Shown: positions 25,134 to 35,630, counted from the first letter of the stretch. The stretch is 64,000 nucleotides of DNA from Citrobacter sp. Marseille-Q6884 (GCF_945906775.1 NZ_CAMDRE010000002.1:186001-250000), one strand, 5' to 3'. The notes: generated by a model from the letters alone, not told the origin. Program-made: numbers and translations.

Positions 25134-28100
25134 ATGAAACCTATACGCGTAGCAGCCTGCATGCTGATGTTGGCGCTGGTGGGGTGCGATAATAATGATA
25201 AGCCATCAACGGCTGCAAAGAATGATGCGCCTGCACCGCAGACCGCCCCTGCAAAAGATCAGGCTCAATTACAGAAGTTAACCCAGCAAAGCCAGGGGAA
25301 ACCGCTCACGTTACTGGACGCCTCAGAAGTTCAGCTCGATGGTGCGGCGACGTTAGTGCTGACCTTCTCCATCCCACTCGATCCTGAACAGGATTTTTCC
25401 CGCGTCCTGCACGTTGTCGATAAAAAAAGCGGCAAAGTGGATGGCGCCTGGGAGTTAGCGCCCAATTTAAAAGAGCTGCGTTTACGTCATCTGGAACCGA
25501 ACCGTGAACTGGTGGTGACCGTTGAGCATGGTTTACTGGCGCTCAATAAGGCGACGTTTGGCCGCGAGTTTGAAAAAAATATCACCACGCGAGATGTTCA
25601 GCCGAGTGTCGGGTTCGCCAGCCGTGGCTCTCTGCTGCCGGGCAAAGTGATCGAAGGCCTGCCGGTGATGGCGCTGAACGTCGATAGCGTCGATGTGAAC
25701 TTCTTTCGCGTGAAACCAGAATCGCTTGGTGCGTTTGTCAGCCAGTGGGAATACCGTAACTCGCTGTCGAACTGGGAATCCGACAATCTTCTGAAGATGG
25801 CCGATCTGGTCTATACCGGGCGCTTTGACCTCAATCCTGCGCGCAATACCCGCGAGAAACTGATGCTGCCGCTGGCAGAGATCAAACCGTTACAGCAGGC
25901 GGGCGTTTACGTTGCGGTGATGAATCAGGCCGGGCATTACAACTACAGCAATGCCGCCACGTTGTTCACGCTCAGCGATATTGGCGTTTCCGCGCACCGT
26001 TATCACAACCAGTTGGATGTCTTTACTCAGAGCCTGGAAAATGGCGCAGCTCAGCAAGGCATTGATGTCACATTGCTGAATGAGAAAGGACAGACGCTGG
26101 CGCAGGCGACCAGTGATGCTCAGGGACACGTGAAGCTTGAAACGGATCAAGAAGCGGCCTTATTGCTGGCACGTAAGGACGGACAAACGACACTGTTGGA
26201 TCTGAAATTGCCTGCGCTGGATCTGGCTGAATTTGATATCGCCGGTGCGCCGGGGTACAGCAAGCAGTTCTTCATGTTTGGCCCGCGCGATCTTTATCGT
26301 CCTGGTGAAACGGTGATCCTCAACGGGCTGTTGCGCGACAGCGACGGTAAAACGCTGCCCGATCAACCGGTGAAACTGGACATCGTGAAACCCGACGGGC
26401 AGGTGTTGCGCTCGGTTGTGAGCCAGCCAGAGAACGGTTTATACCGCTTTAACTGGACGCTGGATAGCGGTGCGCCCACCGGCATGTGGCATATTCGGGC
26501 AAACACCGGCGACAACCAGTCGCGGATGTGGGATTTCCACGTTGAAGATTTTATGCCGGAGCGGATGGCGCTTAATCTCAGCGCAAGCAAGACGCCGATT
26601 ACGCCGACCGACAACGTGACGTTTTCGGTTGTGGGTTACTATTTGTATGGCGCTCCGGCGAATGGTAACGCCCTGCAGGGCCAGCTTTTCCTGCGGCCAC
26701 AGCGAGAAGCGGTCGCGGCATTGCCGGGATTCCAGTTTGGCAATATAGCGGAAGAAAACCTCTCCCGTAGTCTGGATGAAGTGCAACTCACGCTGGATGA
26801 AAATGGCCGTGGTGAAGTCACCGCTAACAGCCAATGGCAGGAAGCGCACTCACCTTTGCAGGTCATTTTGCAGGCCAGTCTGCTGGAGTCAGGTGGACGT
26901 CCGGTGACGCGTCGGGTAGAGCAGGCGATCTGGCCTGCAGATACTCTGCCGGGGATTCGCCCGCAGTTTGCTGCAAAAGCCGTCTATGACTACCGTACCG
27001 ATACCACCGTTAATCAACCCATTGTTGATGAAGACAGCAACGCCGCATTCGATATTGTCTACGCCGATGCTAGCGGTGTGAAAAATGCGGTCTCCGGTTT
27101 GCAGGTGCGTTTGATTCGCGAGCGTCGGGATTACTACTGGAACTGGTCCGAAGATGAGGGCTGGAAATCGCAGTTTGATCAAAAAGATCTGGTTGAAGGT
27201 GAGCAGACACTGGATCTTAAGGCCGATGAAACGGGTAAGGTCAGCTTCCCGGTCGAGTGGGGCGCTTACCGTCTGGAAGTCAAAGCACCGAACGATACGG
27301 TGAGTAGTGTGCGTTTCTGGGCTGGATACAGTTGGCAGGATAACAGCGATGGCAGTGGCGCAGTGCGTCCCGATCGCGTCACCCTGAAACTGGATAAACC
27401 TACGTATCGGCCTGGCGATACCATGAAGCTACACATTGCGGCACCTGCGGCAGGTAAAGGCTATGCGATGGTGGAGTCCAGCGAAGGCCCGCTGTGGTGG
27501 CAGGAAATCGATGTGCCTGCAGACGGCCTGGATCTCTCTATCCCTGTAGATAAAACCTGGAATCGACACGACCTGTATCTCAGTGCTTTGGTTGTGCGTC
27601 CTGGCGATAAATCTCGTGCTGCGACACCTAAACGTGCGGTTGGACTCCTGCATTTACCGCTCGGTGATGAAAACCGTCGCCTCGATATGACGCTGGAAAG
27701 CCCGGCCAAAATGCGTCCGAATCAGCCGCTGACGGTTAAGATTAAAGCCAGCGTTAAAAATGGCGACGTGCCAAAACAGGTTAATGTGCTGGTATCCGCT
27801 GTGGACAGCGGGGTGTTGAATATTACCGACTACGCCACCCCGGATCCGTGGCAGGCGTTTTTTGGGCAGAAACGCTATGGTGCGGATATTTATGATATTT
27901 ACGGCCAGGTCATTGAAGGGCAAGGGCGTCTGGCCGCGCTGCGTTTTGGTGGCGATGGCGATGCGTTAAAACGCGGCGGCAAACCACCGGTGAATCACGT
28001 CAATATCGTGGCGCAACAGGCGCTGCCGGTCACGCTCAACGAGCAGGGCGAAGGTACGGTGACGTTACCGATTGGTGATTTTAACGGCGAGTTGCGGGTA

Positions 28101-30065
28101 ATGGCGCAGGCCTGGACGGCAGATGACTTTGGCAGCAGCGAAAGTAAAGTGATTGTCGCCGCGCCGGTGATTGCTGAACTGAACATGCCGCGCTTTTTAG
28201 CCGGGGGGGATACCTCGCGCCTGACGCTGGATGTGACCAATCTGACTGACAAACCGCAGACGCTGAATATTAAGCTTGCTGCCAGTGGGCTGCTGGCGCT
28301 GATTGGTCAGGATCCTGAGCCAGTGAATCTGGCGCCTGGCGTTCGCACCACACTGTTTATTCCTGTGCGGGCATTGGAAGGGTTTGGCGATGGCGAGATT
28401 CAGGCGGTTATCAGCGGCCTGTCATTACCAGGTGAAGCATTCGCGGATCAACACAAGCAATGGAAGATTGGCGTACGTCCGGCATTCCCGGCGCAAACCA
28501 TCAATAATGGCGTGGCGCTACAGCCTGGCGAAACGTGGCAGATCCCGCACCCAGAGCTGGCGCCATTCTCGCCGGTGACAATGCAGGGGCAATTGCTGTT
28601 CAGCGGCAAGCCCCCGCTGAATCTGGCGCGTTATATCCGCGAGCTGAAAGCCTATCCTTATGGTTGTCTTGAACAAACGGCAAGTGGCTTGTTCCCGTCG
28701 TTGTATACCAATGCCGCTCAATTGAAGGCGTTAGGTATTGTGGGTGATAGTGATGAGAAACGCCGTGCCGCAGTCGAGATCGGTATTTCCCGGTTATTGC
28801 AAATGCAGCGTGACAACGGCGGTTTCGCTCTGTGGGATAAAAACGGACCAGAAGAGTACTGGCTGAGCGCGTATGTGATGGATTTCCTCGTCCGGGCTAA
28901 CGAGCAGGGTTATAGCGTTCCGGTAGAGGTGATTAATCGGGGCAATGAGCGGTTACTGCGCTATTTGCAGGATCCGGGCATGATGTCGATTCGTTATAGC
29001 GATGACACGGCGGCAAGTCGGTTTGCTGTGCAGGCATATGCTGCGTTGGTGCTGGCTCGCCAGCAAAAAGCCCCGCTTGGCGCATTGCGCGAGATTTGGG
29101 AGCGTCGTGCTCAGGCCGCATCGGGATTGCCGCTGTTGCAACTGGGGATTGCGCTGAAGAATATGGGCGATGCAAACCGCAGTGAGCAGGCGCTGACGTT
29201 GGCGCTCAATACCCCACGTCGTGATGCGCAACAGTGGATGGCGGATTACGGTAGCCAACTGCGCGATAACGCGCTGATGCTGGCTTTGCTGGAAGAAAAT
29301 AAACTTAAACCCGATGTGCAAAATACGCTGCTGAACACGCTGTCGGAACAGGCTTTTGGTCAGCGCTGGCTCTCCACTCAGGAAAATAACGCGCTGTTCC
29401 TCGCCGCGCGTACGCTCCAGGATTTACCGGGAACATGGCAGGCGCAGACCTCACTTTCCGAACAGCCGCTGGCTGGCGAGAAATCACAAACCCGTAACCT
29501 GGATGCCGATCAACTCTCGACGCTGGCAGTAACCAACACGGGTAACCTGCCGTTGTGGCTGCGCCTGGATGTGAGTGGTTACCCGCAAACCTCGCCGATG
29601 CCTGCCAGCAACGTGCTGAGTATTGAGCGCCAGGTGCTGGGTACTGACGGACAAAGTAAATCACTCGCGTCTTTACGCAGCGGTGAACTGGTACTGGTCT
29701 GGCTGACGGTGAAAGCCAGCCAGAATGTGCCGGATGCGCTGGTGGTTGATTTGCTACCTGCCGGACTGGAGCTGGAAAACCAAAATCTGGCCAACGGCAG
29801 TGCCAGCCTGCAGGACAGCGGTAGTGACGTGCAGAATCTGCTTAACCAAATGCAGCAGGCGGATATTCAGCATGTTGAATTCCGTGACGACCGCTTTGTT
29901 GCTGCGGTAGCCGTCAATGAAGGCCAACCGGTCACTCTGGTGTATCTGGCTCGCGCGGTCACGCCGGGGACTTACCAGATCCCTGTTCCGCAGGTGGAGT
30001 CCATGTATGTTCCGCAATGGCGCGCTACGGGAACGGCAGAGGGACCACTGATTGTCGCACCGTAA
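25134..30065 (+). CDS. yfhM: Bacterial alpha-2-macroglobulin lipoprotein (YfhM/ECAM)
   Basis: A 1643-residue periplasmic lipoprotein that traps proteases. The lipobox LALVGCDN places the lipidated cysteine near residue 19, with aspartate at the next position but one... more exactly C-D, so inner-membrane retention by the +2 rule is expected. Macroglobulin domains fill the first half. The thioester motif CLEQ lies in YPYGCLEQTASG near residue 1180, and the C-terminal receptor-like domain ends the protein. When a protease cuts the bait region, the exposed thioester links covalently to it. pbpC starts one base after the stop codon; the pair is classically conserved and thought to guard and repair the cell wall after attack. 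Confidence 0.96.
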   Translation: MKPIRVAACMLMLALVGCDNNDKPSTAAKNDAPAPQTAPAKDQAQLQKLTQQSQGKPLTLLDASEVQLDGAATLVLTFSIPLDPEQDFSRVLHVVDKKSGKVDGAWELAPNLKELRLRHLEPNRELVVTVEHGLLALNKATFGREFEKNITTRDVQPSVGFASRGSLLPGKVIEGLPVMALNVDSVDVNFFRVKPESLGAFVSQWEYRNSLSNWESDNLLKMADLVYTGRFDLNPARNTREKLMLPLAEIKPLQQAGVYVAVMNQAGHYNYSNAATLFTLSDIGVSAHRYHNQLDVFTQSLENGAAQQGIDVTLLNEKGQTLAQATSDAQGHVKLETDQEAALLLARKDGQTTLLDLKLPALDLAEFDIAGAPGYSKQFFMFGPRDLYRPGETVILNGLLRDSDGKTLPDQPVKLDIVKPDGQVLRSVVSQPENGLYRFNWTLDSGAPTGMWHIRANTGDNQSRMWDFHVEDFMPERMALNLSASKTPITPTDNVTFSVVGYYLYGAPANGNALQGQLFLRPQREAVAALPGFQFGNIAEENLSRSLDEVQLTLDENGRGEVTANSQWQEAHSPLQVILQASLLESGGRPVTRRVEQAIWPADTLPGIRPQFAAKAVYDYRTDTTVNQPIVDEDSNAAFDIVYADASGVKNAVSGLQVRLIRERRDYYWNWSEDEGWKSQFDQKDLVEGEQTLDLKADETGKVSFPVEWGAYRLEVKAPNDTVSSVRFWAGYSWQDNSDGSGAVRPDRVTLKLDKPTYRPGDTMKLHIAAPAAGKGYAMVESSEGPLWWQEIDVPADGLDLSIPVDKTWNRHDLYLSALVVRPGDKSRAATPKRAVGLLHLPLGDENRRLDMTLESPAKMRPNQPLTVKIKASVKNGDVPKQVNVLVSAVDSGVLNITDYATPDPWQAFFGQKRYGADIYDIYGQVIEGQGRLAALRFGGDGDALKRGGKPPVNHVNIVAQQALPVTLNEQGEGTVTLPIGDFNGELRVMAQAWTADDFGSSESKVIVAAPVIAELNMPRFLAGGDTSRLTLDVTNLTDKPQTLNIKLAASGLLALIGQDPEPVNLAPGVRTTLFIPVRALEGFGDGEIQAVISGLSLPGEAFADQHKQWKIGVRPAFPAQTINNGVALQPGETWQIPHPELAPFSPVTMQGQLLFSGKPPLNLARYIRELKAYPYGCLEQTASGLFPSLYTNAAQLKALGIVGDSDEKRRAAVEIGISRLLQMQRDNGGFALWDKNGPEEYWLSAYVMDFLVRANEQGYSVPVEVINRGNERLLRYLQDPGMMSIRYSDDTAASRFAVQAYAALVLARQQKAPLGALREIWERRAQAASGLPLLQLGIALKNMGDANRSEQALTLALNTPRRDAQQWMADYGSQLRDNALMLALLEENKLKPDVQNTLLNTLSEQAFGQRWLSTQENNALFLAARTLQDLPGTWQAQTSLSEQPLAGEKSQTRNLDADQLSTLAVTNTGNLPLWLRLDVSGYPQTSPMPASNVLSIERQVLGTDGQSKSLASLRSGELVLVWLTVKASQNVPDALVVDLLPAGLELENQNLANGSASLQDSGSDVQNLLNQMQQADIQHVEFRDDRFVAAVAVNEGQPVTLVYLARAVTPGTYQIPVPQVESMYVPQWRATGTAEGPLIVAP

Positions 30066-32378
30066 ATGAGGCATTGGGTTAGTCAACGCGGCGGCTGGAT
30101 CTGGCTGGCTGCCGCCCCCTTTTTCGTGATAGCGGCACTCTGGGCGGCAGACAAAATCTGGCCGCTGCCGCTTCATGAAGTGAATCCCGCACGTGTTGTG
30201 GTGGCGCGCGATGGCACACCGCTATGGCGGTTTGCCGATGCGGACGGGATCTGGCGCTATCCGGTGACGGTTGATGAGGTCTCGCCCCGTTACCTTGATG
30301 CGCTGATCAACTACGAAGACCGTTGGTTCTGGAAGCATCCCGGCGTGAATCCGTTTTCCGTTATTCGCGCCGCGTGGCAGGACCTCTCCTCCGGGCGCGT
30401 GGTTTCGGGCGGCAGTACGCTCACCATGCAGGTAGCAAGATTACTTGACCCACATCCACGTACCTTTGGCGGCAAATTCCGCCAGCTCTGGCGCGCACTC
30501 CAGCTTGAATGGCATCTCCCGAAACGCGACATCCTGACGCTGTACCTCAACCGTGCTCCTTTCGGCGGCACGCTTCAGGGCGTTGGCGCGGCAAGCTGGG
30601 CATATCTTGGCAAACCCCCCGCCCAACTCAGTTATTCTGAGGCGGCATTACTGGCTGTACTGCCACAGGCGCCGAGCCGCTTGCGCCCGGATCGCTGGCC
30701 GGATCGCGCCGAAGCGGCACGCAACAAAGTGCTTGAGCGTATGGTGATGCAGGGGATCTGGTCCGTCAAACAGGTGCAGGAGTCTCGTGAAGAACCCGTC
30801 TGGCTGGCGCCGAGGCAGATGCCGCAGCTAGCGCCGTTGTTCTCACGCATGATGTTGAGCAAAAGCCACAGTGACAAAATCCTGACCACGCTGGACGCCG
30901 GATTGCAACGCCAACTGGAAGAACTGGCGCAAAACTGGAAAGGACGGCTTCCGTCGCGCAGTTCTCTGGCGATGATTGTGGTGGACCATACCGATATGAG
31001 CGTGCGTGGCTGGGTGGGGTCGGTCGATATGAATGACGACACCCGTTTTGGTCATGTGGATATGGTGAGTGCGATTCGCTCACCGGGATCGGTGCTTAAA
31101 CCGTTTGTCTATGGGCTGGCGCTGGATGACGGATTGATCCATCCCGCTTCCCTTTTACAGGATGTGCCGCGACGTACCGGAGATTATCGGCCGGGGAATT
31201 TTGATAGCGGTTTTCATGGGCCGGTAAGCATGAGCGAAGCACTGGTGCGGTCGCTAAATTTACCCGCCGTACAGGTACTTGAAGCCTATGGACCAAAGCG
31301 TTTTGCGGCATCGTTGCGAAACGTCGGCTTACCGTTGTATTTGCCCGCGGGGTCAGCGCCGAATCTTTCGCTGATTCTCGGCGGAGCAGGAGCAAAGCTT
31401 GAGGATATGGCCGCGGCGTACAGCGCATTTGCGCGCCATGGAAAAGCGGCAAAACTGCGTTTACAGCCGGACGACCCGCTACTGGAGCGTCCCTTGATGT
31501 CTCCTGGCGCTGCGTGGATTATTCGCCGGGTGATGGCTGATGAGGCACAACCGCTGCCGGATAACGCGCTGAGCAGAGTGGCTCCGCTGGCGTGGAAAAC
31601 AGGTACCAGCTACGGCTATCGCGATGCGTGGGCGATTGGCGTTAACGCACGTTACGTGATTGGCATCTGGACAGGCCGTCCCGACGGCACGCCGGTCGTC
31701 GGGCAATTTGGTTTTGCCAGCGCCGTACCTTTGCTTAATCAGATTAATAATATTCTGCTGGCGCGTGGGACCGATCAGCCAGAAGACCCACGTCCCGATT
31801 CGGTGACTCGCGGTGTCGTATGTTGGCCGGGCGGGCAATCTCTTCCCGCCGGAGACAGTAACTGTCGTCGCCGATTAGCGACCTGGTTACTGGATGGCAG
31901 CCAGCCGCCTACGCTGTTGTTGCCTGAACAGGAAGGCATTAGTGGTATTCGTTTCCCGGTCTGGCTGGATGATGTGGGAAAACGCGTTGCAGCAGATTGT
32001 GCCCAGGCGCGCGAACATACATTAATTGTCTGGCCGTTGCCGCTGGAGCCGTGGCTGCCCGTGTCAGAGCGTCGGAGTGCAAGATTACCGCCCGTATCGA
32101 CAACGTGCCCTCCGCTGGGACAGGACGCGTCTTTACCACTCCAGTTGACAGGCGTGCGTGATGGCGCGATTGTGAAACGCTTACCCGGTTCACCGGAAGC
32201 TGCATTGCCAGTGCAAACCAGCGGTGGAACAGGCGAGCGCTGGTGGTTTCTTAATGGTGAGCGGCTGGAAGAACGTGGGGCTCGCCTAACCCTGCGACTG
32301 GCGGTAACGGGAGAATACCAACTGCTGGTGATGGATGCTGCCGGGCAGGTTGCGACGGTGAGATTTTCTTTGCAGTAG
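30066..32378 (+). CDS. pbpC: Penicillin-binding protein 1C
   Basis: A 770-residue bifunctional peptidoglycan synthase, the same length as E. coli PBP1C. It has an N-terminal TM anchor, then the glycosyltransferase domain with NYEDRWFWKHPGVN near residue 80 and GGSTLTMQVARL near residue 117. The transpeptidase domain follows with SPGSVLKPF (Ser-x-x-Lys, near residue 340), SLN near residue 396 and KTGTS near residue 513. A C-terminal BiPBP_C domain ends the protein. It abuts yfhM with no spacer, so the two are certainly co-transcribed. Confidence 0.97.
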   Translation: MRHWVSQRGGWIWLAAAPFFVIAALWAADKIWPLPLHEVNPARVVVARDGTPLWRFADADGIWRYPVTVDEVSPRYLDALINYEDRWFWKHPGVNPFSVIRAAWQDLSSGRVVSGGSTLTMQVARLLDPHPRTFGGKFRQLWRALQLEWHLPKRDILTLYLNRAPFGGTLQGVGAASWAYLGKPPAQLSYSEAALLAVLPQAPSRLRPDRWPDRAEAARNKVLERMVMQGIWSVKQVQESREEPVWLAPRQMPQLAPLFSRMMLSKSHSDKILTTLDAGLQRQLEELAQNWKGRLPSRSSLAMIVVDHTDMSVRGWVGSVDMNDDTRFGHVDMVSAIRSPGSVLKPFVYGLALDDGLIHPASLLQDVPRRTGDYRPGNFDSGFHGPVSMSEALVRSLNLPAVQVLEAYGPKRFAASLRNVGLPLYLPAGSAPNLSLILGGAGAKLEDMAAAYSAFARHGKAAKLRLQPDDPLLERPLMSPGAAWIIRRVMADEAQPLPDNALSRVAPLAWKTGTSYGYRDAWAIGVNARYVIGIWTGRPDGTPVVGQFGFASAVPLLNQINNILLARGTDQPEDPRPDSVTRGVVCWPGGQSLPAGDSNCRRRLATWLLDGSQPPTLLLPEQEGISGIRFPVWLDDVGKRVAADCAQAREHTLIVWPLPLEPWLPVSERRSARLPPVSTTCPPLGQDASLPLQLTGVRDGAIVKRLPGSPEAALPVQTSGGTGERWWFLNGERLEERGARLTLRLAVTGEYQLLVMDAAGQVATVRFSLQ

Positions 32379-32526
32379 ACCCGTTTGACATCATTTGTTG
32401 CCAGAAATCATCTTATTTTAAAGAAATGTTATCTTCATCAATAGTCAATTGCCGGGATGCTCTTTATAATCCGCGCCAGGTCGTACAGATATATAGACAA
32501 CAACAGAACACATTACAGAGGTTATC

Positions 32527-32958
32527 ATGGCTATTGAACGTACTTTTTCCATCATCAAACCAAACGCGGTGGCAAAAAACGTTATTGGAAGCATCTTTGC
32601 GCGCTTTGAAGCAGCAGGGTTCAAAATTGTCGGTACTAAAATGCTGCACCTGACCGTTGAACAGGCGCGTGGCTTCTACGCCGAACACGATGGTAAGCCG
32701 TTCTTTGACGGTCTGGTTGAATTCATGACCTCCGGCCCGATCGTGGTTTCCGTGCTGGAAAGCGAAAATGCCGTTCAGCGTCATCGCGATCTGCTGGGCG
32801 CAACCAATCCGGCGAATGCGCTGGCGGGTACGCTGCGCGCAGACTACGCTGACAGCTTCACCGAAAACGGTACCCACGGTTCTGACTCCGTTGAGTCTGC
32901 AGCGCGTGAAATCGCCTACTTCTTCGGTGAAGGCGAGGTTTGCCCGCGCACGCGTTAA
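32527..32958 (+). CDS. ndk: Nucleoside diphosphate kinase
   Basis: A 143-residue enzyme that balances nucleoside triphosphate pools by moving the gamma-phosphate through a phosphohistidine. The catalytic histidine lies in the signature NGTHGSDS near residue 118, and ERTFSIIKPNAV forms the first strand. It follows pbpC after a 148-nt spacer with its own leader, and is closed by an intrinsic terminator. Confidence 0.98.
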   Translation: MAIERTFSIIKPNAVAKNVIGSIFARFEAAGFKIVGTKMLHLTVEQARGFYAEHDGKPFFDGLVEFMTSGPIVVSVLESENAVQRHRDLLGATNPANALAGTLRADYADSFTENGTHGSDSVESAAREIAYFFGEGEVCPRTR

Positions 32959-33063
32959 TCTCCCGCGTCTTTCGCGCCGCGGGGACGAATTGACGATTTA
33001 CATATTATTTTCGTTAATGCTTCGTGCAAACGTGGCATCCCTGCGCCAGACTTTGTACAATGC

Positions 33064-33106
33064 AACGCCCCGGAAGAGCAGACCGCTTGCCGGGGCGTTT
33101 CTTTTT
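33064..33106 (+). terminator. ndk terminator
   Basis: Perfect 10-bp stem AACGCCCCGG/CCGGGGCGTT (33064-33073 with 33090-33099) followed by TCTTTTT. Confidence 0.93.
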
Positions 33107-33152
33107 AACCCTCCACGGGCCATAACGTGTAACAACGAGGCCGGAAAACATT

Positions 33153-34319
33153 ATGTCTGAATTAGTTAACACCTCTGAAGTCGTCATTGCTGCGGTTCCA
33201 AATAAAAATGGAAAAATTAACCTGCTGGATCTGAACCGTCAGCAGATGCGCGAATTCTTCAAAGAGATGGGCGAAAAACCGTTTCGTGCCGATCAGGTCA
33301 TGAAGTGGATGTATCACTATTGCAGCGACAATTTTGATGACATGACTGACATCAATAAAGTGCTGCGCAACAAGCTGAAGGAAGTCGCTGAAATTCGCGC
33401 ACCGGAAGTGGTTGAAGAACAGCGTTCATCGGATGGCACCATCAAATGGGCTATCGCGGTAGGCGATCAGCGCGTAGAAACGGTTTATATCCCGGAAGAT
33501 GACCGCGCGACGCTGTGTGTTTCTTCACAGGTCGGTTGTGCGCTGGAGTGTAAATTCTGTTCTACGGCTCAGCAGGGTTTTAACCGTAACCTGCGGGTAT
33601 CGGAAATTATTGGCCAGGTCTGGCGTGCGGCGAAGATCGTCGGTGCGGTAAAAGCAACGGGCGTGCGTCCTATCACCAACGTGGTGATGATGGGCATGGG
33701 CGAGCCGTTGCTCAACCTGACTAACGTGGTCCCGGCAATGGAAATCATGCTTGATGACTTCGGTTTTGGTCTTTCCAAACGCCGCGTGACGCTGTCCACC
33801 TCAGGCGTTGTCCCTGCGCTGGATAAACTGGGCGATATGATTGACGTTGCGCTGGCGATCTCTTTGCATGCGCCGAACGATGAAATCCGTGACGAGATTG
33901 TGCCGATTAACAAAAAGTACAATATCGAAACCTTCCTGGGGGCTGTTCGTCGTTATCTGGAGAAATCCAATGCGAACCAGGGACGCGTGACGATCGAGTA
34001 TGTCATGTTGGATCACATCAACGACGGTACCGAGCATGCGCATCAGTTGGCTGAGCTGCTGAAAGATACGCCGTGCAAGATTAACCTGATCCCATGGAAC
34101 CCGTTCCCTGGCGCGCCGTATGGCCGTAGCTCCAATAGCCGTATCGATCGTTTCTCCAAAGTGTTGATGAGCTATGGTTTCACGACCATTGTGCGCAAAA
34201 CCCGTGGGGATGACATTGATGCTGCTTGCGGCCAACTGGCTGGCGACGTCATTGACCGTACCAAGCGTACTCTGCGTAAGCGCATGCAGGGTGACGCAAT
34301 CGACATCAAGACCGTTTGA
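33153..34319 (+). CDS. rlmN: Dual-specificity 23S rRNA/tRNA adenine-C2 methyltransferase RlmN
   Basis: A 388-residue radical SAM enzyme that methylates C2 of A2503 in 23S rRNA and A37 in several tRNAs. The radical SAM cysteines are in CALECKFC (C-x3-C-x2-C) near residue 125. The mechanism needs a second cysteine, seen in DIDAACGQLAGDV near residue 355. The AdoMet-binding MMGMGEPLLN segment is present. It is the first gene of the run leading to rodZ-ispG-hisS. Confidence 0.97.
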   Translation: MSELVNTSEVVIAAVPNKNGKINLLDLNRQQMREFFKEMGEKPFRADQVMKWMYHYCSDNFDDMTDINKVLRNKLKEVAEIRAPEVVEEQRSSDGTIKWAIAVGDQRVETVYIPEDDRATLCVSSQVGCALECKFCSTAQQGFNRNLRVSEIIGQVWRAAKIVGAVKATGVRPITNVVMMGMGEPLLNLTNVVPAMEIMLDDFGFGLSKRRVTLSTSGVVPALDKLGDMIDVALAISLHAPNDEIRDEIVPINKKYNIETFLGAVRRYLEKSNANQGRVTIEYVMLDHINDGTEHAHQLAELLKDTPCKINLIPWNPFPGAPYGRSSNSRIDRFSKVLMSYGFTTIVRKTRGDDIDAACGQLAGDVIDRTKRTLRKRMQGDAIDIKTV

Positions 34320-34325
34320 TGTTGG

Positions 34326-34358
34326 CGCACTACGGTATAATTCATGTACTGTAGTGCG
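34326..34358. promoter_or_regulatory. Inverted repeat around TATAAT after rlmN
   Basis: CGCACTAC (34326-34333) and GTAGTGCG (34351-34358) are perfect 8-bp arms that enclose a TATAAT (34336-34341). It could be a weak hairpin after rlmN or an operator over a promoter; the matching -35 is poor. Confidence 0.3.
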
Positions 34359-34479
34359 ATATAAGTTATATGAGGGGCTGAGTTGTCGCCGCCGGGTCAA
34401 TAATAACGGTGCGTTTTTGTCGACTTTAAGGCAGTATGTAGCGGCACAACAAGCGTTTAGCCCTCAGGTTTATGCTGTT

Positions 34480-34509
34480 TTGTCATAGAGAGTCTGACCG
34501 TTTTATACT
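34480..34509 (+). promoter_or_regulatory. Likely rodZ-ispG promoter
   Basis: A -35-like TTGTCA (34480-34485), 18-nt spacer, and -10 TATACT (34504-34509), about 95 nt before rodZ. Two copies of GTCTGACC flank the -10. Confidence 0.45.
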
Positions 34510-34602
34510 GTCTGACCAAGGTTAATTGACCAGATGTTTCGCGGTGTGGGTGAGCATTGTGGCTCGCCGGCATCAGAACCCCAATTTACGCAGCTGTAGC
34601 GA

Positions 34603-35604
34603 ATGAATACTGAAGCCACGCACGACAAAAATGAAGCACTTACCACTGGCGTTCGTCTGCGCAATGCCCGTGAACAACTCGGATTCAGCCAGCAGGCGGT
34701 CGCGGAGCGACTGTGCCTGAAGGTTTCCACGGTACGTGATATTGAAGAAGATAAGGCGCCAGCCGATCTCGCTTCAACATTCCTGCGCGGGTATATCCGT
34801 TCTTATGCGCGTCTGGTGCATATTCCTGAAGAAGAACTGTTACCAGGGCTGGAAAAACAGGCTCCGATTCGCCCTGCCAAAGTTGCGCCTATGCAGAGTT
34901 TCTCGCTGGGTAAACGTCGTAAAAAACGCGACGGTTGGTTAATGACCTTTACCTGGCTGGTGCTGTTTGTTGTTGTCGGCCTGACAGGCGCATGGTGGTG
35001 GCAGAACCATAAGGCGCAGCAGGAAGAGATCACCACGATGGCCGATCAGTCCACCGCTGAACTGAACGCCGGTAAAGATAATGCGCAGAGCGTAGCGCCG
35101 GATACCAGCGCTACGGCAAGCCTGGATAACACCCCGGCACCGCAAGCGGGTGCGATGGCTGACGCCACGCAAACGCCAGATGCCACAACGACGCCGGCCC
35201 CTACCGCAGAGGCTCAACAGAATGCGGTTGTGGCACCTTCTCAGGCAAATGTTGATACAGCGACCACAGCACCCGCAACGACGCCAGCGCCAGCGGCACC
35301 GTTGCCGACTGACCAGGCCGGTGTGACAACGCCAGCCACTGATCCTAACGCGCTGGTAATGAATTTTACCGCTGACTGCTGGTTGGAAGTGACGGATGCG
35401 ACCGGTAAAAAACTGTTTAGCGGCATGCAACGTAAAGATGGCAATTTAAATCTTACCGGCCAGGCACCGTACAAACTGAAAATTGGTGCTCCGGCGGCAG
35501 TGCAGATTCAGTACCAGGGTAAACCTGTCGATCTGAGTCGTTTTATCAGAACTAACCAGGTTGCGCGTCTGACCGTAAATGCCGAACAATCACCGGCTCA
35601 GTAA
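34603..35604 (+). CDS. rodZ: Cell-shape protein RodZ
   Basis: A 333-residue bitopic inner-membrane protein that links MreB to the elongation machinery. It has a cytoplasmic helix-turn-helix of Xre type (LRNAREQLGFSQQAVAERLCLKVSTVRDIE, residues about 22-52; cited here as a span), then a basic KRRKKRD stretch. One TM segment follows near residue 112 (FTWLVLFVVVGLTGAWWW). After it come a long Thr/Ala/Pro-rich periplasmic linker (about 155-245) and a C-terminal beta domain (DCWLEVTDATGKKLFSG). It is slightly shorter than E. coli RodZ, the difference lying in the linker. It is followed by ispG. Confidence 0.95.
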   Translation: MNTEATHDKNEALTTGVRLRNAREQLGFSQQAVAERLCLKVSTVRDIEEDKAPADLASTFLRGYIRSYARLVHIPEEELLPGLEKQAPIRPAKVAPMQSFSLGKRRKKRDGWLMTFTWLVLFVVVGLTGAWWWQNHKAQQEEITTMADQSTAELNAGKDNAQSVAPDTSATASLDNTPAPQAGAMADATQTPDATTTPAPTAEAQQNAVVAPSQANVDTATTAPATTPAPAAPLPTDQAGVTTPATDPNALVMNFTADCWLEVTDATGKKLFSGMQRKDGNLNLTGQAPYKLKIGAPAAVQIQYQGKPVDLSRFIRTNQVARLTVNAEQSPAQ

Positions 35605-35630
35605 CAGACGGCAATGCGGGAGATTTTTTA

